A program made the translations under genes and the position numbers. The notes under the pieces were generated by a model, which saw only the letters and a list, made by a program, of their open reading frames with translations, did no database searches and was not told where the DNA came from. A stretch of 64,000 nt of DNA, from positions 75,059,561-75,123,560 of the forward strand of contig NC_088775.1 of the NCBI RefSeq assembly GCF_954871325.1. Reading direction: 5' to 3'. Within the stretch, counting starts at the first letter, position 1. Each line of letters starts with the position of its first letter. Positions 48,167 to 61,600 of the stretch are shown here, piece after piece. The DNA is from Gordionus sp. m RMFG-2023. Its lineage: Eukaryota; Nematomorpha; Gordioida; Chordodea; Parachordodidae.

Positions 48167-48755
48167 CAGCGTCTACATGACAGAATTTTCACTGGATGCA
48201 AACCCCCTTTAAAAACCTTTGCCTACCCCCCCCCCCCCAAAAAAAAATTTTCCACCTGTCAAATATCAATATTTTGTAAATATAAAGGATTTATTTTGTA
48301 AATACAAAGGATTTATTTTGTAAATACAAAGGATTTATTTTGTAAATACAAAGGATTTATTTTGTAAATACAAAAAATTTATTTTGTAAATATAAAGATT
48401 TATTTTTTAGATAAATTCAATTAAAACCTCGATTATTTACAATGAATTCATTATCATAGCATTATGAGCTTGCTAAAATATCTAATTTTAAATTACATAA
48501 AAGGATAGTAGAATTTGGAAAACAATGTATATGATTGTTTGCAATATATAGATTTGGTCGATGAATTGTATTATAATAGTTCTATAATAAAAGTATTAAT
48601 TTCTACAGCAATAAATGTATCCTATTTCATCTCAAATTTAATAGATAACCCCCCAAAAAATTTATCCTACCCCCATTAAAGCCGTTTACCCCCTACTCTC
48701 CTCAAAAAAAATAGGATGCAAACTGTTCCTACCCCTCCCGCTCATGTAGACTCTG
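48167..48755. mobile_element. hAT-type MITE, 589 bp, nested
   Basis: Inverted termini CAGCGTCTACATGA and TCATGTAGACTCTG with a perfect 8-bp duplication ATTATAGA (48159-48166 and 48756-48763). TAGGATGCAAAC / TGGATGCAAACC and C-runs occur near the ends. No coding capacity. Confidence 0.9.
48273..48410. repeat. 22-bp tandem repeat inside the MITE
   Basis: About six near-identical units of TTTTGTAAATACAAAGGATT plus TA. Confidence 0.9.
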
Positions 48756-49414
48756 ATTATAGATATAGATATGCAATAATGGTCAACTGTGTACTCGTTT
48801 ATATTTCATTAAAAATTGAATAAAATCTTTTAGAAATTTAAAATCTCACAATAATTTTCTCGATTACTTATCTACCTTTCATAATGTCATCTAAGAGGAA
48901 GCTTTAACTACCATATAGTTATGATTTGGATTGGTCGTTTATATTCTCTTCAAGAATTGTTAATTTAGTAAGGCCTATAAATTTTTTTATTAGTCCATTC
49001 TATAAAACATTGTCTAAAATGGTAACAGAGAGTTATATTAGTTTCATGACCTTTTTTCAAGCCTTATATGGATTTTAAAAACCATTACCAAATGAGGCAA
49101 TGTATAAATTAATTAACCTTTTTTTATCACTTGTAATTTTTTTTATATCAACCATCGAAAATATTTTATACTGTAATAAATAGATTTAGTATTAAAAAAT
49201 ATTATTTTAGATATGTCTTGTTTTGTTTTAATTATTTAAATGTTAGTTTATTTTGTATGCATAAATGACAAAATATGAAATTCAGAAAAATTGTTTAGAG
49301 TTAGCAAATTTTAAAAAAGAATAATATATTAATATAAAACCTGGCCGAGCCCTCAAAAAATTTTTCGTTGAGCCCCCTGTGATTGTAAAGGCTAGCGGCG
49401 CCCCTGTATTTTAT

Positions 49415-49693
49415 AGAAAGTAAATAAATAAAATTTATATTTCTGAATAAATATACATGATCATATTTCTGTATATTTTTATTTTATACATCGATATTCG
49501 TTTGTATATTATAATATTATATATAAAATTGATATATAAAAATTTCAATAAATTAATTACATATTTAATTTAATACTAGCGAATCGCATTGGTTATCCAC
49601 ATTTGAATAATATTTCAATTCCTTTATCGTTTCAATACGTTGCTTCGTGGATTGAAAATATATTTAAATCAAGAGGCATATTAAATTACAAAA
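49415..49693 (+). promoter_or_regulatory. EF2 upstream region (probable promoter and 5' UTR)
   Basis: Only 280 bases separate the hAT element from the EF2 start codon. A pyrimidine-rich stretch (TTCCTTTATCGTTTC near 49617) and an AT-rich TATA-like word (49657-49670) are present. No transcription start can be fixed from sequence alone. If the gene has no upstream non-coding exon, the core promoter lies here. Confidence 0.3.
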
Positions 49694-49696
49694 ATG
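49694..49696 (+). CDS. EEF2: EF2 exon 1 coding part (ATG only)
   Basis: The start codon is followed at once by a GTAAAATA donor; the 47-base intron ends TATTAG at 49743. The start is fixed by the conserved N-terminus [16 protein letters not shown]. Later in-frame ATGs (49777) are internal. Confidence 0.9.
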
Positions 49697-52600
49697 GTAA
49701 AATACCTGCTTTTTATATAATGCTAATAATATTTTAATATTAGGTTAATTTTACTGTTGACGAGATCAGGGGCTTGATGGACAAAAAATTAAATATAAGG
49801 AATATGTCCGTCATAGCTCATGTTGATCATGGTAAATCCACCTTAACAGATTCTTTAGTATCCAAAGCAGGAATCATTTCCCAAGGAAAAGCAGGTGAAA
49901 CACGTTTCACTGATACTAGAAAAGATGAACAAGAACGATGTATTACTATAAAATCCACGTATATTCTATTTTATGTCAAAATTATATGTTAAATTATAGT
50001 GCTGTTACAATGTACTTTGAAATGGAAGTCAAAGATATTGAATTCATCCAACAACCTAAAGGTGAGGGCCGAGGTTTTCTGATCAATCTGATAGATTCAC
50101 CTGGACATGTTGATTTTTCTTCTGAAGTTACAGCAGCTCTCAGAGTTACTGATGGAGCACTAGTTGTTGTAGACTGTGTTAATGGTAGTTATTAGAAATC
50201 TATTATATATATATAAAGCTATTTTTTTTAGGAGTATGTGTCCAAACTGAGACTGTGTTGAGGCAAGCTATAGCAGAAAGAATAAAACCTGTTTTATTCA
50301 TGAATAAACTTGACCGTGCTCTGTTAGAACTACAATTAGACCAAGAAAAACTTTACCAAACTTTTCAACGCATTACTGAAAATATTAATGTTATCATTGC
50401 AACATATGGAGAAGCTGAAAAAGGTCCTATGGGCAATATCATGGTAATATTATAAATAATGATAATTACATTTTACAATAATGCAAATTTATGATTTCCA
50501 TTTACAATATTTGTATATTAGATTGACCCAGCTCTTGGTAATTGTGGCTTTGGTTCTGGGCTTCATGGTTGGGCTTTCACTCTCAAACAACTTGCTGAAA
50601 TTTATGCAGAAAAATTTAATGTTGATGTTTCTAAGCTTATGAAAAGGCTTTGGGGAGATAATTTCTTCAACCCAGAAACTAAAAAATGGACTAAAACTGC
50701 AGAAGGAGGCAAAGCCAAAAGAGGATTTAATCAGTTTGTACTTGACCCAATTTATAAAGTATTTTTATAAAATGCTTACAGTTTAGTTTATATTTGTTTT
50801 CTAAATTAAATATAGATATTTGATGCCATAAACAATTTCAAAAAAGATGAATGTGAAAAACTTTTACAAAGATTGGGTATTTATGATAAACTTAAAACAG
50901 ATTTGAAAGAATTGGAAGGAAAAGCTTTACTTAAAGTTTGTTAAAATTATTTGGATAAAAAATAATAAATGTGGTCAAAACATTTTTATAAGTTTTCTAA
51001 AATATGTATTTTTTAATGTTAGTCTTTAAGTTTTGAAATTATTGTTGGCCACAAACTAAAATAAGTAAAATCTAGCATTCTTTTCCATTTGAAAATTATA
51101 TTATTAGGGTAGCGAATTATATTTTAAAAATAAGATTTTAACAAATATTTATTTTTAAATAATCAGAAAGTAATGCGTACCTGGCTCCCTGCAGGTGAAA
51201 CATTGCTTCAAATGATAGTTATTCATTTGCCATCCCCTGCTGTTGCTCAAAGATACAGAACAGAACTACTTTATGAAGGTCCTGCAGATGATGAAGTAGC
51301 TACTGGTATACAAATCTTATATTTATTTGATTTAAAAATTGATATGTTTGTTTTTATTTTTTGTAAATATTTAACTTTTAATTAGGGCTCACCAATCATA
51401 AAATTTTCATCATGATACCTTATATTTTGATATTATAGCTTGAAACACTGATGGATAAAAATTTTATCAACTAAACAAAGTAATAACTATTATTAGGTAC
51501 TTAGTGTATTTAATCCTAAGATAATGGGACAGAATTTGCTGAATTAGAATTATTTCTGAGACTTCTTGTGCTACAAGTTAAGGAGTAACTGCAAAAAGCA
51601 GGCTCGACAAGATGTAGCATTTGAGACAAGCTTACAGTTTGAACTTAGAAGAACCCCTATTATAAGAAATATTGTAATAACCTGATCCCAGATATTTCAT
51701 TTAAAAATTCATGACAAGTTGCAAAATTTTTGAAAAATGATATAAATTTTGTTTGGTTATGATAATTGGGAATATTATTATATAATAACTTTAAGAGATA
51801 ATATTGACCAAAAATTTTATGAGATATGTTTTATTGTTGAGGCTAAAGCTAATATGATTATAATATTTACCAGCCTCGATTTGCATTTAGACAAGCAAAT
51901 TGTTCTAGTATTAATATGGACTCAATTGAGGTTTACTATAACTGTTTTTATTCTACTTTGTGATTCATCAAATGACTATCCAATTTACAAATACTATTAT
52001 ATTTAGAAATCCATCTGAGGATTAAATATTGATATTGAAAAATTAAATATTTAACATAATTTAGCTTTCTAAATATATAAGTTACTGTATATTTTGACAA
52101 TAACAATTTGTGTAAAGACTTTTTCTTTGTTACAGAGAATTAAAACATATCTCAAATTGTGACATGATAGAATCCATTGAATGGACTAACTGCTTGATGT
52201 ACATAGAGATTTAATACCCAATACAGAAACCCTATTGAAAAACTAGTGCAATAGTATAGGATTTTTATTGTAAAAGTGTAAGCTCACTACAAAAAAATAT
52301 TAAATAATATTTTCCAAAAAAATATTATGCAAGTCTAAAGATTTTGCTCTTAGATAGCTAAAAAGGTTTTGACATATATCGAAATCTTGAGGGTAATATA
52401 TTTCTGATGAAAATATTGAGTCAACCAATTTTAAAAATTGGCTCAAATGGTGCGATTTACTAGATGTATCTAAATTTATTTTTAGACAATGCTGTACCTA
52501 GATTCATTTCAAAAGTATCGTTTAACAACTCTGATAGCTTCTCAAACTGGTTTTGGGCTGGGCTTATTTTTTAAAAATAATTTTGGTTAGGGCTGTATCA

Positions 52601-55600
52601 GGCCTAATATTTTTTAAAAATTTTGGACAGGGCTTGAAAAATTAGGCCCGATACAGGCACTAATTCTTATTCATTCTACCAATATTAAATTTTCTTAACA
52701 ATATTTTGAGTTTTATAAAAAAATGCCATTCTAAAAATATTTATAGTATTATTCCATGCCTATCAATTTAGCCATGCTTTCCCAAGCATTCTCTAAAAAT
52801 TAGGGTCACAAATCAGCAAACACTCAGAAGACCTTAAGTGAGGTTTTTTCTTTGACAAAGGTTCACCATATCTATCATTAAAGTGAAAATATCAGCCTAT
52901 ATAGTAGTTACTTCTACTAGTAAGAGAAACATCCTAGACTATTTCTACTTAAAATTATATTTTAAATTTATAAAGAATTTGTTTTATTAAGCTAAATAAA
53001 AATAAAGGAAGCTATTAGGTTATTTTTTTATTTATTTATTATCTGGGAGAAAAATTATTATTAAAAATGTAAATAATTAAATTAATATTAAAAAAATAAT
53101 TATAAAAAATCATAAAAAAATAAATAATATAACATACCTCCCGAACTTTTTTATAGACGATTTTTTATAAATTTAAAAAAAATAAAAACAATTTTTTTCT
53201 CTATATTTTTAATATATACAAAGGTGTAATAAATAATAACCCACGACGTTTATAATCTTGTTAATAAAAAAACTTGAAGATATTTTGGCTTGGTTTTATA
53301 GTATTTTTTAGTGTTGTTAAAGTTACTTTTGAAACATAATTAGTTACTAGATTGGCAAAAATATAACTAGTTACATTATAAGTTACTTTATACATCATTC
53401 ATATAACACATTTATTTACTGAACGAATTTATTTAATATAAAAAATTATGATATACAAATTATAATCATTTGTTTAAAAAATATATACAATTTATTTATA
53501 AAAAAATAAGTAAACCGAAAAAAATATTGGAAAATAGAATATTTATAATTACATCGAATAAAAATATTCTATATATTTGCATTGAAAAAAAAACATTTAT
53601 TGTTATAACTACAATTGGATTAAAAATTTTATCTAGGAGACACGCTCGTTTTTCCTAAAAGATGAGCTTCCCTAGACTGAATAAACGCTCTACAGGAGCC
53701 CTTGATGATGACAACATTATATTTAATAAAGGGTATTTTTAAATTTGGAAAATCGTCATATAAAGATAATGTGCTGTTATTGAATTTAATAAAATTTTCA
53801 ATAAATTCATCATTAGCAATAATATTTTGACGCTTTAAATCAAAAATTCCAACTACATCTAATGATGTTTGTTGCAAACATGGGCCATTTGTGTTAGATT
53901 TACTGCGAGGTATTAAAGTATTTATTAAATTTAAAATTCTCATCTTTTTTGATCTATTCGGGTAATGTTTCATTCAAATGTTTTATATAGGCACTGAGAA
54001 AAATGTTTTTTACACCAAAAATTTTCTAAATTTAATAAGATAAGAGAATATACATTACAAATTTATATTAATTAAGTTACAAAAAGTATGATCTGGTTAC
54101 AAATTTTAAACCAAATTGATTTAATTATTCTGATTCCTAGGTACTTAAAATCTTAAAATATATTTAATATTAAATTTAAGTAAGGATAAATTAGAAAAAG
54201 TTGATCTATGCTAAGAAATTTTAGACTAAAGTGTTAGTAAAAAATTAATAAATGTTTATTTATTTTTTATAAAATGATTGATATTTACAATATTTATTGA
54301 CCTTAGTAAGCCTTTAATGAATATTTTGCATTACCTTTAATTAATATAATTTTTAGTTGAAATATACTTAAGTTTTTATCAACCTATTTTAACTAAAATG
54401 TCTAAAGAGATTATTGCTAAACATAGTGGAGAAAAAAACACTTATAGTTTATTCTTACAATGAATTAATTTAACCATAATTAGTTGATGTTATAATTTCT
54501 GTTTAATAATAGGATCTATCAGGTTAAATTGGTCACCTCCAAGTAGAATTTCAATATGAGATATATTTGATAAGGTGATTAAGGAAAAAATAATACATAA
54601 GGAATTGAGTTAAATATAAAGCTTAGGTTTAGATGGGAGAAAAAAGGGAAATTTAACTTAATTTAGATTTGACATTGCTATATAGTTTGTTTTAATTAAA
54701 TTAATAAGATTTATTCGGTTATATTGGTCACTTCCAGGTAAAAGTTTGGTCCAGAATTAAGAGTCATTCTTGACCAATCATCTAGATTTACATACAACAC
54801 TTCTTCATTTCAACAGACATTTATTTGTTCCATATAAAGATAATAGCATCAAAAAATTGTATCATGAAATTAATTTACTTGAAACATATCCTAGTACATT
54901 TAATATTATGTACCACATCGCTTTCATTATCATAATCAACTAATTTGATTGGAAATTTTAGTAGATGTTGCATGGTATTTTTGAAATCCTCCAATAATAA
55001 AAATTAGGTTTATTTATTTCGAAGGAAATAAAGATCTATTAATTCTTATTTACACAAATTAAAAAGTAAATTTAATTTAATAAATTTATCACAGCATATT
55101 AAAAATAAAATGAATTATTTGAATATATTATTTAGATTTATACATACATATTCCTAAAAATAACTAGTTACTTTTAGCAGTTACATTGATAAAAATATAA
55201 CTAGTTACAGTTACTAGTTACAATTTTTAAAATATAACTAGTTACAGTTATTTTTTAGCAAAAATGTAATAAATAATCCTGACCCCCCCCCCCCCCAAGT
55301 AATTGTTTCATTTATTGAGAGGTAGCGCTTGGCTTGTTGCCCATTCAATGGATCAGGTTTTTTAAATAACTATATTTATATACTTTAATAAGGGCAAGAA
55401 AAAAAACTTAAAATGTGTGGGTCTATGCTTGGGGTTTGTGTTCATAACTGATTTAATCAAAAAATTTAAGTTAACGAGTTTATGACTCAAATTCAAAACT
55501 TGAGTTGTGACTTGTTCATGAATCTTGTTCAGAAGTCGAGTCGTAAAAATGAGAAGTCAGGAGAACTCCAATCTAACATTATTCAATAAAATTTATATTA

Positions 55601-58600
55601 AAAATAATTATTCAAGCTAAAATCTTGGATACACCATTTATTACAAAATATCTGCTAAAAATAGATATAAACCATCTTAAAAAATATCCTAAATATAAAC
55701 ATCAAAAAATTATATACAAGTAAAAAAATAAATATATTAATTTTACCACTTTGAACTCTAATATCTCCAAAATATAAATGTTACTCTTTTAAAATTTTGG
55801 ATATTTAAACACTAAACTTTCATTGCTTAGCAAATTTTAAAAAAAATCGAAATGGTTTAGCCAAAAATCTCATTTGACATGAAATGATCCTAGATTCCTT
55901 TTTAACAGGGATGTGAACCTTAAAATCAAAGTTAATCAAATACCTCAGTAATAAAAAGTCTCTTAGATACTTTAGTTTAAAAGTAAAATATTATTATATA
56001 TAATATATATTATTTTATATAACCTTACTTCTTGTAATTCTGCTATAAATCTTATTTCACTATTTCTACATAATGGTTATAATATTTATATTCAGATTTT
56101 GAATATATTTTATAAATCTTTTGAAATAACTTATATGGCGATATTTTTTAACAATTTTTTTTTTCTTTTCCCATTGCAAATAGCATGTTCAAATCATAGA
56201 CAGGTGTACTTATTATATCTACATTTATTTATTGAAAATTGAAAATTTATTTATTTTTACATTAATTAATATATAATCTTTATTAATGATCATAAAAGAC
56301 CCTTTGACAAAAAAACAGGGTCCAGGTTTAGAATTAAAATTTTTAAAAAGGTTCTATGTTCTGGGTGAGAGCATAATTTTTAATAAAATATTACCATTTT
56401 TATTATCAAACAAAATTAAACATGCAAAAACTTTATATAAACATAATTGCTTATATTTTAGATATAAAAACAAGATAAGCAACACAAAAATTTAAAATTT
56501 TATAGACTGTAAAAAGAATGGAAAATTATTCCATAAAAAACTTTATTTATTTATCATGAATTTTTTTATATTATCTTAAACCTTAAATTTTAAAAAGGTT
56601 TTGTCTGATTCAGAACACAAGTATTTGGGTTCACACTTCTTTTTTGGATTGTTTTTTAACTAGTAAATGAATAATAAATACACCATCTCATAAAATTTCA
56701 TATTTGTTACACCATATAAGCAATAAGAGAATGCAATCCTGATGGTCCTTTGATTATGTATATATCGAAAATGGTGCCAACATCGGACAAAGGTAGATTT
56801 TATGCTTTTGGTCGCGTTTTTGCAGGAACCGCGAAGACTGGCCAGAAAGTAAGGATAATGGGGCCTAATTATGTTCCTGGCAAGAAGGACGATTTATATG
56901 AGAAATCTATTCAAAGGTTAACGATATTTTTAAAATAATAATATTTCAAAATACATTAGTATGAATAACAAATATAGGTATTTTTTCTAAAAGAACCTTC
57001 TTTTGTTTGGATCTCACTTATAATAAAATTTAAAACACCCTCGTAAAGTTGTGTTCTAGATAATTAATTTTTTTGCATCTTTGTATTTAATGTATCATAA
57101 ATGGAGATCTGTTATAGAGAAATATGTGCTATATTATTTCGTGTGACTAAATTAAAATTGCCATTATTCAACAATACTATGGGTATTTTATTCTTATGAC
57201 ATGTGAAAAAATTTTCAAAATGGATAAAGACTCGGTCAACGATATATGCATTTAATCTTATTTTTTGGCTAACTCTGAGCCTATAACTCTTCATTTGAAC
57301 TTAGATCCTTAACATTTTTATTTTCATAAATTTTATATATATAACCTTAAAAAAAAGGTTGGTTAACTTCTCTTGACATGGATATAAAACAATTGGATTC
57401 TAAAGCCCTGCAATATTTTTTAAAAACACAAGAAATGTTAATCTGAATAAGACAAATTGTGCAAAATATTTTTAATTAGAAATTATGGGTTACAGGCTCT
57501 TTTGGACAACTTAGTAAAATATATTTTTTATGAATTGACAATTTGGGCTGTTGATCTCTAAAATAACTTTATAATAAAATATCTCATTTTATATGATTTT
57601 AATCCAAAATAACACATTTATAATTCTTATAAAATATAATATTTTGTGTAGAACCATACTGATGATGGGCAGATACACTGAATCTATTGAAGATGTCCCT
57701 TGTGGAAATATATGTGGACTTGTAGGAGTTGATCAATACTTAGTCAAGACTGGGACCATCACAACTTTTAAGGATGCTCACAATATGAGGGTTTCTTTTT
57801 TTGATTAAACTAAAATATTTTTTAGATATTGGGTTGGAAATATAAATTAAATTTTATAGTATAAGAAAAAATAATAGGACCTATTTGAAAACAAAAACAA
57901 CAATTATTCAAAATAATTTATTTAATCATGTAAACCCTTGGCAGAAATGAGATCAATATCTATCTTAAAATATATAAAACGTATTTTTATTAGTGCTGTA
58001 AGCATTACTTCAAAAAAGAAACGCATTAATTGCTATTAAAAAGTAACACGTTACTTAAAAATTATTTAAAATAATATTGTACAATAATAATATATAAGAT
58101 GAGATCTTATAATAATTTTTTATTTATTTTGATGAACAATTGATATTCAAAATTTTGATGAACTTGATGTCATTACAGCTTTCGCTGTGCTAAACTCGTT
58201 CAATTGGCACAGAGTATTGGAGGATGTGTTATATTCAGGGAACTGAACCTTTATTTATAACGGAAAAATTTATAAGTTTCTGTTTCGTTCAGCTAATTGT
58301 GAAAGTTTATAGTTCATTAGGGTATGACTTACGCGTCCCCGGTCAAACGGGTTTAATTTATATAATATTAATAAAAAATCTTATTTAGCTTTATAAGATG
58401 AGTTAAAAAATGTTTTTCATGATTTAAAAAAAAATGATAACTTAGTAAAATTAAAATAAAAATTTTTTTTTACATCATAAAACTACGCGTCCCTGGTCAA
58501 GATACAATTTTTTTTTTTAAATTAAAGCAGATTCATATTTAGCTCATTAAATGAATATAGAAAATGTTTTTTACGATTTAAAAAAAATGATAACTTAGTA

Positions 58601-61600
58601 AAATTTTTGAAAAATTACTTTTTTTAAATTAAAAACTACGCGTCCCCGGTCAAGATACATTTTTTTAAAAAAATAAAAGCAGATTCATATTTAGCTCATT
58701 AAATGGATACAGAAAATTTTTTTTTATTTAAAAAAAAGTGGTAACTTAGTAAAATTTTGAAAAAACACTTTTTTTCTTCATTTTTTGACTAAAATAGGCG
58801 TCCCCGGTCAAAATAGATTATTTTTATAAAAATGAATATAGAATCGTGTATAGTTTTTCAAGGAGATTCCGAAAATGGTATTTATAATTTTTTTTTGACT
58901 AAACTACGCGTCCCCGGTTAAGATACATTTTTTTATAAAATATAAAAGCAGATTCATATTTAGCTCATTAAATGGATACAGAAAATGTTTTTTTTATTTA
59001 AAAAAAAGTGGTAACTTAGTAAAATTTTGAAAAAACACTTTTTTCTTTATTTTTTGACTAAAATACGCGTCCCCAGTCAAAATAGATTATTTTTATAAAA
59101 ATGAATATAGAATCGTGTATAGTTTTTCAAGGAGATTCCGAAAATGGTATTTATAATTTTTTGACTAAACTAGGCGTCCCCGGTCAAGATACATTAAAAA
59201 AAAATAAAAGCAGATTCATATTTAGCTCATTAAATGGATACAGAAAATGTTTTTTTTATTTAAAAAAAGTGGTATAAAATTTTGAAAAAACACTTTTTTC
59301 TTCATTTTTTGACTAAAATACGCGTCCCCGGTCAAAATAGATTATTTTTATAAAAATGAATATAGAATCGTGTATAGTTTTTCAAGGAGATTCCGAAAAT
59401 GGTATTTATAATTTTTTTGACTAAACTACGCGTCCCCGGTCAAGATACATTTTAAAAAAAAATAAAAGCAGATTCATTTTTTATTTTTAAAAAAAGTGGT
59501 AACTTAGTAAAATTTTGAAAAAACACTTTTTTTCTTTATTTTTTGACTAAAATACGCGTCCCCAGTCAAAATAGATTATTTTAAAAATGAATATAGAATC
59601 GTGTATAGTTTTTCAAGGAGATTCCGAAAATGGTATTTATAATTTTTTGACTAAACTAGGCGTCCCCGGTCAAGATACATTAAAAAAAAATAAAAGCAGA
59701 TTCATATTTAGCTCATTAAATGGATACAGAAAATGTTTTTTTTATTTAAAAAAAGTGGTATAAAATTTTGAAAAAACACTTTTTTCTTCATTTTTTGACT
59801 AAAATACGCGTCCCCGGTCAAAATAGATTATTTTTATAAAAATGAATATAGAATCGTGTATAGTTTTTCAAGGAGATTCCGAAAATGGTATTTATAATTT
59901 TTTTGACTAAACTACGCGTCCCCGGTCAAGATACATTTTAAAAAAAAAAGAAAAAAGCAGATTCATATTTAGCTCATTAAATGGATACAGAAAATGTTTT
60001 TTTTTATTTAAAAAAGTCACTTAAGTTTATATTGTTTATTTATAAAATAAAAAAATTAATTTATTTTTATTATAAGTATAAAAAAATATAAGAATTATAA
60101 CTCATTTCTAAATATATTATTTTTCTAATATAAGTGGAGTCATATTTGTTTGTTGTGATGATAACACATTAGACCCGAAAATATTTTTAAACCCTGGTTT
60201 TGGGAACCACATGTATATAAGAGCATGTTTATATAATAATTCTTGATATTTAAATTTCTTTGATTCTCAATATATAAAAACTGATAATTTTTTAGATTAA
60301 TTAAATAAATGCAACTAAATCAAAAATTGGTTATTTAGATATTTTGGATATCTAATACTAAAAGAAGTAAATACAAAAAAATATAAGGTCATAGCAGACA
60401 ATTATTTATGATATTGATAAATTAATTATAATTCACCAATTTGTAAAGCCACATCATATGGATATTATTGGTTTAAGTATTTACAATCCCTCACACTAAA
60501 AAATAATATAAGAAATAGATTTGAACAATTTGCATTTCAAGTCAACAAAAACTATTTTTGATAATAAAGTATAACCACTAATGCTTTAAAATATAATCAA
60601 ATGCCAAAATTCTATAAATAATATATATAATTTGAATCTTATAAATTTATTAATCTTGAAATTTAAATGGGAATAATGACCCTTTTATCAAACTACTCAT
60701 GGGTAGAGAATGATATTATACCTATATTAATTAAACTAAATCAAAAATCCACAAATTCGTTACTTAGAAATTTTGTATACTAAATTAGAGAAAATTTTTG
60801 ATCATTAATAATTATAAATAACTAATAAATATTAATTGGTGGAATTTATTAGATATTTAGTTTTCAAAAAAACATTAGATCATCATTATAAAATTAATTA
60901 TAATATTAGGAGTATAAATTAACATGCCTTAATTAATTCAATATTAATTAGATTAACTATCTTGACTGTAAAATTAACAGCAAAAATAAGAACTTTGGTG
61001 GTTGATCTGAATTAAAAAAACTCAGCTTAAATTTGATATTTATTAAACATTTAAAAATAACATAATATATATAAAAGGGGGAACAAAGAAAGGCTCTAAT
61101 TGAGATACAAAGTAATTAATATAGTTGCCTCAGAATAGAGATTTGAGTTGATTGTATGTTTAAAATTATATTTAATAGCTCTTGTTGACTGGATCGTTTT
61201 TGAGAATATAAGCAGATTGGACTCGGAGTCTTCCATACTTTATATTTTTGGAGTAGAAAGTTAAATTTTAAATAAGGATTAACTTATTAAAATGAAATTT
61301 GTATCTAGTTATCTTTTGAAACAAATAACGAATGGCGTTCTCAGACAAATCATACCATTGTAGTGATGTTTTACATCATTATTTTTATACATTTATTATA
61401 ATATGATAAATAGAAACTGAATTTTTATATCGCCTAGCAGTGAAAATAAGAACCTTTTAAAATGTATTTTAAAAATTTCGCATATATTTAATATCTAAAG
61501 GTTATGAAGTTTGCTGTAAGTCCTGTTGTTAGAATAGCAGTGGAACCCAAAAATCCTTCTGACTTGCCCAAATTGGTTGAGGGCTTGAAAAGATTGGCCA

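Larger units (their letters stand above)
46947..49406. mobile_element. hAT transposon fossil, 2.46 kb, with flanking duplication
   Basis: Termini CAGTGGCGTCGCTAGGGAGG (46947) and GGCTAGCGGCGCCCCTG (ending 49406) are inverted repeats, flanked by TATTTTAA (46939-46946) and TATTTTAT (49407-49414), seven of eight matching. GAGCCCCCT motifs lie inside both ends. The interior is AT-rich with no readable transposase left, and it hosts a younger MITE. Confidence 0.8.
51306..56720. other. EF2 intron 7, filled with transposon fossils
   Basis: A 5415-base intron holding at least three decayed hAT elements and a CCGG/GGGC-rich patch at 52535-52675 (GGGCTGGGCTTATTTTT, TTAGGCCCGATACAGGC). The other EF2 introns up to intron 6 are under 240 bases, so the swelling is due to insertions. 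Confidence 0.8.

Noticed and set aside
57112-57294. Minus-strand frame in EF2 intron 8
   Set aside because: No motif and no splice or element context; likely chance.
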